Shown: one piece after another, positions 59,903 to 64,000 of the stretch | Layout of the letters: every line of letters begins with the position of its first letter | Position numbering within the stretch: the first letter of the stretch is position 1 | NCBI RefSeq assembly: GCF_002140915.1 | Contig: NZ_NGKU01000001.1 | Coordinates: 2,234,380-2,298,379 of the forward strand | Origin: Candidatus Enterococcus testudinis | GTDB taxonomy: Bacteria; Bacillota; Bacilli; Lactobacillales; Enterococcaceae | Direction: 5' to 3' | Length of the DNA: 64,000 nucleotides | Translations under genes and position numbers: made by a program | The notes under the pieces: model-generated | What the model saw: only the letters and a program-made list of their open reading frames with translations | Databases searched by the model: none | Told to the model about the DNA's origin: nothing

Positions 59903-61726
59903 TTAACGAACGGTATGATCGTTCCCATTGCCTCTAAAATAGCCAGTTTTGGCATTCACAGTAAACAAATACATTGGCAAGGCCGAGTCTCCGGTTCCTT
60001 TTAGTAAACTGCCTTCTGCGTTGGTGGCATAGAAGTTGTAATAACCTTCCCCATCAACGATCCGCACACGCTCAAAGGTATAGCCGCCTTCAACTACATA
60101 GCCTCTGGCGATCGCTGTCGCGATGATTTTTTCTTTCACACCATCGGCCCAATTCCATGCACTGTTCGTGGTATCGGCCAAGTCGCTTTGACGGGCTGGA
60201 ATAATTGGCTGATTATTGGTATTTGTAGGGGTATTCGGCGACAACACATATTCGTCTTCGGAAGCATTTTGTGTTGTGCTGCTGCTTGCACTTTGGGCAG
60301 CTTGAGCGGAAGCCGCTGCTTCAGCAGCAGCTTTTTCCGCGGCGGCTTTCTCGGCTGCAGCTTTCTCCGCGGCGGCCTTTTCTGCAGTTTCTCTTTTGGT
60401 CAAACTTGTATCAACTGTCTTGAGAGAGTCCGATAAAGTGGTCACCTCTGATTCAATTGGCAATGCTTGGACCTTCTTCATCAATTCATTGTAGTTCGAC
60501 CGCGTGATACTGTCCGGTGCTTCCCCATCCTTGATCAAGGCGGTCATGCTTTTGACAGCATTTTGAACTTCTTGAATTTCTTGGTACTCCGTTTGTCCCA
60601 TGGTGATTGCTTGATTGACCAATGTATCAAAGCCGTCTTTTTCATCTCTTTTGGCCATCGAAATAGCGGCTGCTTCTTTCAATGATACCTGATTCAATTG
60701 ATCTTCAACCACTGCTGGTTCAGCAAAGTAGCCGTTGATTTCCTTCAGAGCAGCAATTTTATCAGCGATCGTGTCCGCTTCTGTTGCCAAATCTTGGTAG
60801 CGATCGTTGTCCTTAAAAGCAGTCAATTGCTGCTGCAATGCCTCTACAGATTCGGCAGTCACATCACTATTCAAATAGACATGGTCTTGGTCTGAATACA
60901 TAGCATTCAAGGCTTGTTCGATTTGGTCTAAATCAGCTGTGTCTTGGGCAATTTGTGCTTCTTGCGCTGCAGTTTGCTGTTGTTGATAATAGACCCAACC
61001 ACCGCCTGCAGCTATCAAACAAACAGCTGCTGCGAGATAGACGATTTTCTTTGATTTCTTCTTTGGAGCAGTTGCAGTATCAGTTGCTTGACTGTCACGC
61101 GTATCTGTAACAGGAGCGACTGGCTCAGCTGTTGGTGCTTCAGTTGGCAGCGTGCTGGCTGCTTTCGTTGACGTTGCTTGATCACTTTCTTCTGGTTCGT
61201 CTTTGACAGCTGATTTTGCATCTTCAGCAATGTCAGCTTGTTGATCTGCTGGCTCTGCATCCATCGAATCAAGGTCCTCTTCGCCTTTATGTCGGCGAAT
61301 ATAGGCGGATAAAATCTCGGCATCATGAGCGGCTAGCTGTTCAGCTTCCGTTTGTGCCTCAGTTGTCTCACTTGTCTCACTTGTCTCACTTGTATCCTCT
61401 TCTGTTTGCTTGCGGGCAAACAAAGGCGTTCCTGCATCCTCTTCAGAAACATCCTCTTTGGACTGAAAGCCAGTAACGCGCGTCGTTGTTTTATTTTTCT
61501 CATTTGGATCACGATGACTCTCACCAAATTGCTCTTCCATTTCACCAATCGACACATGTTTATAATCTGACCAACGAATATCATCATTCTCATTACCAAG
61601 AGGCTGATCACCCGTCAGTGCATCCGTTGACGTATCTTCTATTTCTGCCCATTTGCATCCGCAATTAGGACAAACAGGGGTTATTTCACTTGCTTGAAAT
61701 CCACAATTAGGACATATCTTTTCCAT
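59903..61726 (-). CDS. Zinc-ribbon membrane protein with extracellular helical domain, TcaA-like layout
   Basis: It encodes 607 residues from ATG 61726; the frame runs on upstream but the zinc ribbon starts here. MEKICPNCGFQASEI and CPNCGCKWAE give two CxxC pairs. Then comes a long acidic, disordered part (~25-225), one membrane helix (KKIVYLAAAVCLIAAGGGWVYY, ~230-250), a helical extracellular region (~260-500) containing an Ala-Glu-Lys repeat, and a C-terminal beta domain (GYVVEGGYTFERVRIVDGEGYYNF). TcaA-type glycopeptide sensitivity proteins share the zinc ribbon-TM-external layout, but no specific homology is claimed. Confidence 0.78.
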   Translation of the reverse strand: MEKICPNCGFQASEITPVCPNCGCKWAEIEDTSTDALTGDQPLGNENDDIRWSDYKHVSIGEMEEQFGESHRDPNEKNKTTTRVTGFQSKEDVSEEDAGTPLFARKQTEEDTSETSETSETTEAQTEAEQLAAHDAEILSAYIRRHKGEEDLDSMDAEPADQQADIAEDAKSAVKDEPEESDQATSTKAASTLPTEAPTAEPVAPVTDTRDSQATDTATAPKKKSKKIVYLAAAVCLIAAGGGWVYYQQQQTAAQEAQIAQDTADLDQIEQALNAMYSDQDHVYLNSDVTAESVEALQQQLTAFKDNDRYQDLATEADTIADKIAALKEINGYFAEPAVVEDQLNQVSLKEAAAISMAKRDEKDGFDTLVNQAITMGQTEYQEIQEVQNAVKSMTALIKDGEAPDSITRSNYNELMKKVQALPIESEVTTLSDSLKTVDTSLTKRETAEKAAAEKAAAEKAAAEKAAAEAAASAQAAQSASSSTTQNASEDEYVLSPNTPTNTNNQPIIPARQSDLADTTNSAWNWADGVKEKIIATAIARGYVVEGGYTFERVRIVDGEGYYNFYATNAEGSLLKGTGDSALPMYLFTVNAKTGYFRGNGNDHTVR

Positions 61727-61880
61727 TTGGCTGTATTTGCTCCTTTTTAACATCTGAATAAGGCGAAAAATTGAATTCACAAATTTAAATTTATCACATT
61801 CTACCCCATTAGCCAACACTTGCTTGGTTACGTTTTTATTAAGTTATCTTACAAAAGATCGTTTTTTTTATAACAAACAA

Positions 61881-61918
61881 AATCGGACTTTCCAAAGCAT
61901 CGCTTTGAAAAGTCCGAT
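61881..61918 (-). terminator. rpoD terminator
   Basis: ATCGGACTT and AAGTCCGAT form the outer stem with CAAAGC/GCTTTG inside; minus-strand read-out continues TTTTGTTTG. It lies eleven bases past the rpoD stop. Confidence 0.88.
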
Positions 61919-61928
61919 AAATCTTGGT

Positions 61929-63035
61929 TTATTCCAAGAAATCTTTCAATTGTTTTGAACGAGATGGGTGGCGCAGTTTCCGTAATGCTTTTGCTTCGAT
62001 TTGGCGGATCCGTTCTCTGGTTACCCCGAAAACTTTCCCTACTTCTTCTAATGTCCGTGTACGGCCATCATCGATCCCAAATCGCAAACGAAGGACATTT
62101 TCTTCACGGTCAGTCAACGTATCCAAAACATCTTCCAACTGTTCTTTCAATAATTCATAAGCCGCATGCTCCGCTGGGCTTGTAGCATCTTGGTCTTCGA
62201 TAAAATCACCTAGATGCGAATCATCTTCTTCACCGATCGGTGTTTCCAATGAGACTGGTTCTTGCGCGATTTTAAGGATTTCCCGTACTTTTTCAGTTGG
62301 CAGATCCATTTCAGCACCGATTTCTTCCGGTGTTGGTTCTCTCCCTAAATCTTGCAGCAATTGACGTTGGATACGAATCAGTTTGTTGATTGTTTCCACC
62401 ATATGGACTGGAATCCGAATCGTTCTTGCTTGGTCGGCGATCGCACGAGTGATTGCTTGGCGAATCCACCAAGTTGCATATGTTGAAAATTTAAATCCTT
62501 TGCGGTAATCAAATTTTTCTACGGCTTTCATCAAGCCCATATTGCCTTCTTGAATCAAATCCAAAAACTGCATGCCACGTCCTACATAACGTTTGGCGAT
62601 ACTGACAACCAAACGCAAGTTGGCTTCAGCTAAACGCTGTTTGGCTTCTTGATCGCCTTCTTCGATTTTCAGTGCTAAAGCAACTTCCTCTTCAGCAGTC
62701 AATAATGGCACACGGCCAATTTCTTTAAGATACATCCGAACCGGATCATTGATTTTCACACCTGTTGGCGCAGATAAATCTTCTTGTGGTTGGGTATCTT
62801 GTCTTTTTTCATTGCTCTTTAAGCTATGGACAGACGGTTCGCCATTTTCATCTACCACACTAAGGCCGGCATCTTCTAATTTTTGGATCAATTTGTCCAT
62901 TGCATCAGCATCTAAAGTATATGGTGTCGCCAAACGATTGGTAATATCGTCGTAAACTACTTGTCCTTTAGATTTGTTTTCTCGAATGTATTCGGCAACT
63001 GCCTTGTCGTACGTTTTTTTTGTTTCTTCTGCCAT
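61929..63035 (-). CDS. rpoD: RNA polymerase primary sigma factor
   Basis: This protein has 368 residues. Region 1.2-2 ([58 protein letters not shown]) and region 4 ([31 protein letters not shown]) are complete. Length agrees with Firmicute SigA. It follows dnaG as in the macromolecular synthesis operon. Confidence 0.98.
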   Translation of the reverse strand: MAEETKKTYDKAVAEYIRENKSKGQVVYDDITNRLATPYTLDADAMDKLIQKLEDAGLSVVDENGEPSVHSLKSNEKRQDTQPQEDLSAPTGVKINDPVRMYLKEIGRVPLLTAEEEVALALKIEEGDQEAKQRLAEANLRLVVSIAKRYVGRGMQFLDLIQEGNMGLMKAVEKFDYRKGFKFSTYATWWIRQAITRAIADQARTIRIPVHMVETINKLIRIQRQLLQDLGREPTPEEIGAEMDLPTEKVREILKIAQEPVSLETPIGEEDDSHLGDFIEDQDATSPAEHAAYELLKEQLEDVLDTLTDREENVLRLRFGIDDGRTRTLEEVGKVFGVTRERIRQIEAKALRKLRHPSRSKQLKDFLE

Positions 63036-63058
63036 GAAAGAAAGCCCCTTTCAGTTCG

Positions 63059-64000
63059 CTAATTCGCTTGTTTCAATCGTTTGGTCAATTCGATGATTTC
63101 AATTGCAAGTTCAAGTTCCAATTGCTGATTTCCCTTTTGTCGGGCCTCTTGCTGCTGGATTCTTTTTTGATTGATTTCTTCAGCAATGCCCGATTTTTGG
63201 AAGACCTGCAGTATATCCTGAAATTCCTGATCAGTTCCTTCATCGGAAACGTTCAAATCTGCAATCTCTATCACCATGTTTTTCATTGTTGTTTCTTGTA
63301 AAAAATCTAAGAACTTTGCCAAGACAAACTGTTCTTCTGTTTCCATAAATGCATCAAATAATAGATACAATTGTTGGTATCGATCATGAATAAAGGAAAT
63401 ACCCGTCGTGCGAAACCGATGATTCAAGGTTTCATCATGAAATAAGCGGTAAAGCAACAATTCTTGTGCTTTTTCAACTTGTGTTTTGACTTGCTTGCGC
63501 GCCGGAGGTTGGAAAACCATCGTATCTGCAAGCGGCGGCTGGATCGGCTGGATCGGTTGAACCGGCTTTTCTTTGCGAGACTGTCGCAATTGCTGCTGCA
63601 ACGTCTCCCGACTGATCTGAAACTCAGTCGACAATTGGGTCAAATAGCGATCTTGTTCCAATAATGAATCAACTTTTTGCAAGTCCTGTAATACGACCTG
63701 CACATAATCCAATTGTTCCTTTTCATTCGCCAAATTGCGATTGGTCCGATGATAATCCATTTTGAAGGCAAACACCGTTTCTTTGCCATGGACGGCCAAT
63801 TTATATAATGCTTCCGGACCATATTTCCGCAAATACTCATCTGGGTCTAATCGTTCAGGTACTCGGACCACTGACATGCGTAAGCGACTATTGCTTTGCA
63901 GCAGATCAATCCCGCGATTGGTGGCTTCGACACCCGCTTGATCGCCGTCATAACATAATACGACTTCTTCTGCGGCCCGTTCAATTGCAGCAATCTGCTG
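63059..64000 (-). CDS. dnaG: DNA primase, C-terminal part (gene runs off the window)
   Basis: The 313 codons seen cover the end of the TOPRIM core (VVLCYDGDQAGVEATNRGI at the window edge, with the DxD), SVVRVPERLDPDEYLRKYG, and the helicase-binding C-terminal domain from ~residue 180 on. A Pro/Gln linker (PVQPIQPIQPPLADT) separates them. The frame is open to position 64000 and its start lies outside. It makes RNA primers and partners DnaB/DnaC-type helicase. Confidence 0.96.
   Translation of the reverse strand, partial: QQIAAIERAAEEVVLCYDGDQAGVEATNRGIDLLQSNSRLRMSVVRVPERLDPDEYLRKYGPEALYKLAVHGKETVFAFKMDYHRTNRNLANEKEQLDYVQVVLQDLQKVDSLLEQDRYLTQLSTEFQISRETLQQQLRQSRKEKPVQPIQPIQPPLADTMVFQPPARKQVKTQVEKAQELLLYRLFHDETLNHRFRTTGISFIHDRYQQLYLLFDAFMETEEQFVLAKFLDFLQETTMKNMVIEIADLNVSDEGTDQEFQDILQVFQKSGIAEEINQKRIQQQEARQKGNQQLELELAIEIIELTKRLKQAN

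Noticed and set aside
60300-60390. GC-rich short repeats in the zinc-ribbon protein gene
   Set aside because: They encode an Ala-Glu-Lys helical repeat within the open frame, with no sign of a separate element.

Overview
The window is a piece of a low-GC Gram-positive chromosome, almost certainly an Enterococcus. The host block has the enterococcal/lactobacillal order hup-der-rpsA-cmk-LysM protein-recQ-ypbB-ferredoxin-ribU-rluB-scpB-scpA-xerD-fur-cvfB-azlD-azlC-zinc-ribbon protein-rpoD-dnaG, and the proteins read like enterococcal ones. The species cannot be fixed from the sequence alone; an E. casseliflavus/gallinarum-like species is a guess.

Positions ~1-44.4 kb are an apparently complete temperate siphovirus prophage. 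Its integrase ends just before the 3' end of the HU gene. Apart from a short rightward lysogeny arm (cI-like repressor, ImmA/IrrE-like metalloprotease, lipoprotein, integrase; 41.4-44.4 kb), all genes run leftward. From right to left: Cro-like switch and Rha antirepressor; a recombination/replication block (Rad50/SbcC-like ATPase, RecT-like annealing protein, metallo-beta-lactamase-fold nuclease, replication initiator, DUF1064 resolvase-like nuclease); small early genes with two DNA methyltransferases; an ArpU/DUF1492-type late regulator; HNH endonuclease and P27-type terminases; HK97-type portal, ClpP-like protease, capsid and connectors; tail genes with a -1 frameshifted gpG/gpGT pair; tape measure, Dit, a Tal protein fused to a metallophosphoesterase, two fibre/baseplate proteins; a TIR-domain moron; and holin-amidase lysis genes closed by a strong terminator.

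One part of the window is not biology. At 26540-26577 there is an exact Nextera mate-pair junction adapter. It separates two identical 767-bp copies (25773-26539 and 26581-27347) of phage sequence. The apparent duplication of a 109-codon gene and the truncated copies of its neighbours are assembly artefacts, and the true sequence is about 808 bp shorter.

The right third (44.4-64 kb) is conserved housekeeping sequence on the minus strand except for a small ferredoxin gene. It carries an FMN riboswitch before ribU, PerR/Fur-type boxes before fur, a hairpin masking the azlC ribosome binding site, and a 1.23-kb insertion bounded by a 38-bp direct repeat at the 3' end of rluB. That insertion carries a single DUF4918/SMUG2-like uracil-DNA glycosylase gene.

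The points most worth following up are the TIR gene bracketed by two identical terminator repeats, the perfect sliding-clamp-binding motif (QLSLF) at the very end of the late-transcription regulator, the uracil-glycosylase mini-island, the shared GEDDPY tail on two early phage proteins, and the Tal-phosphoesterase fusion.
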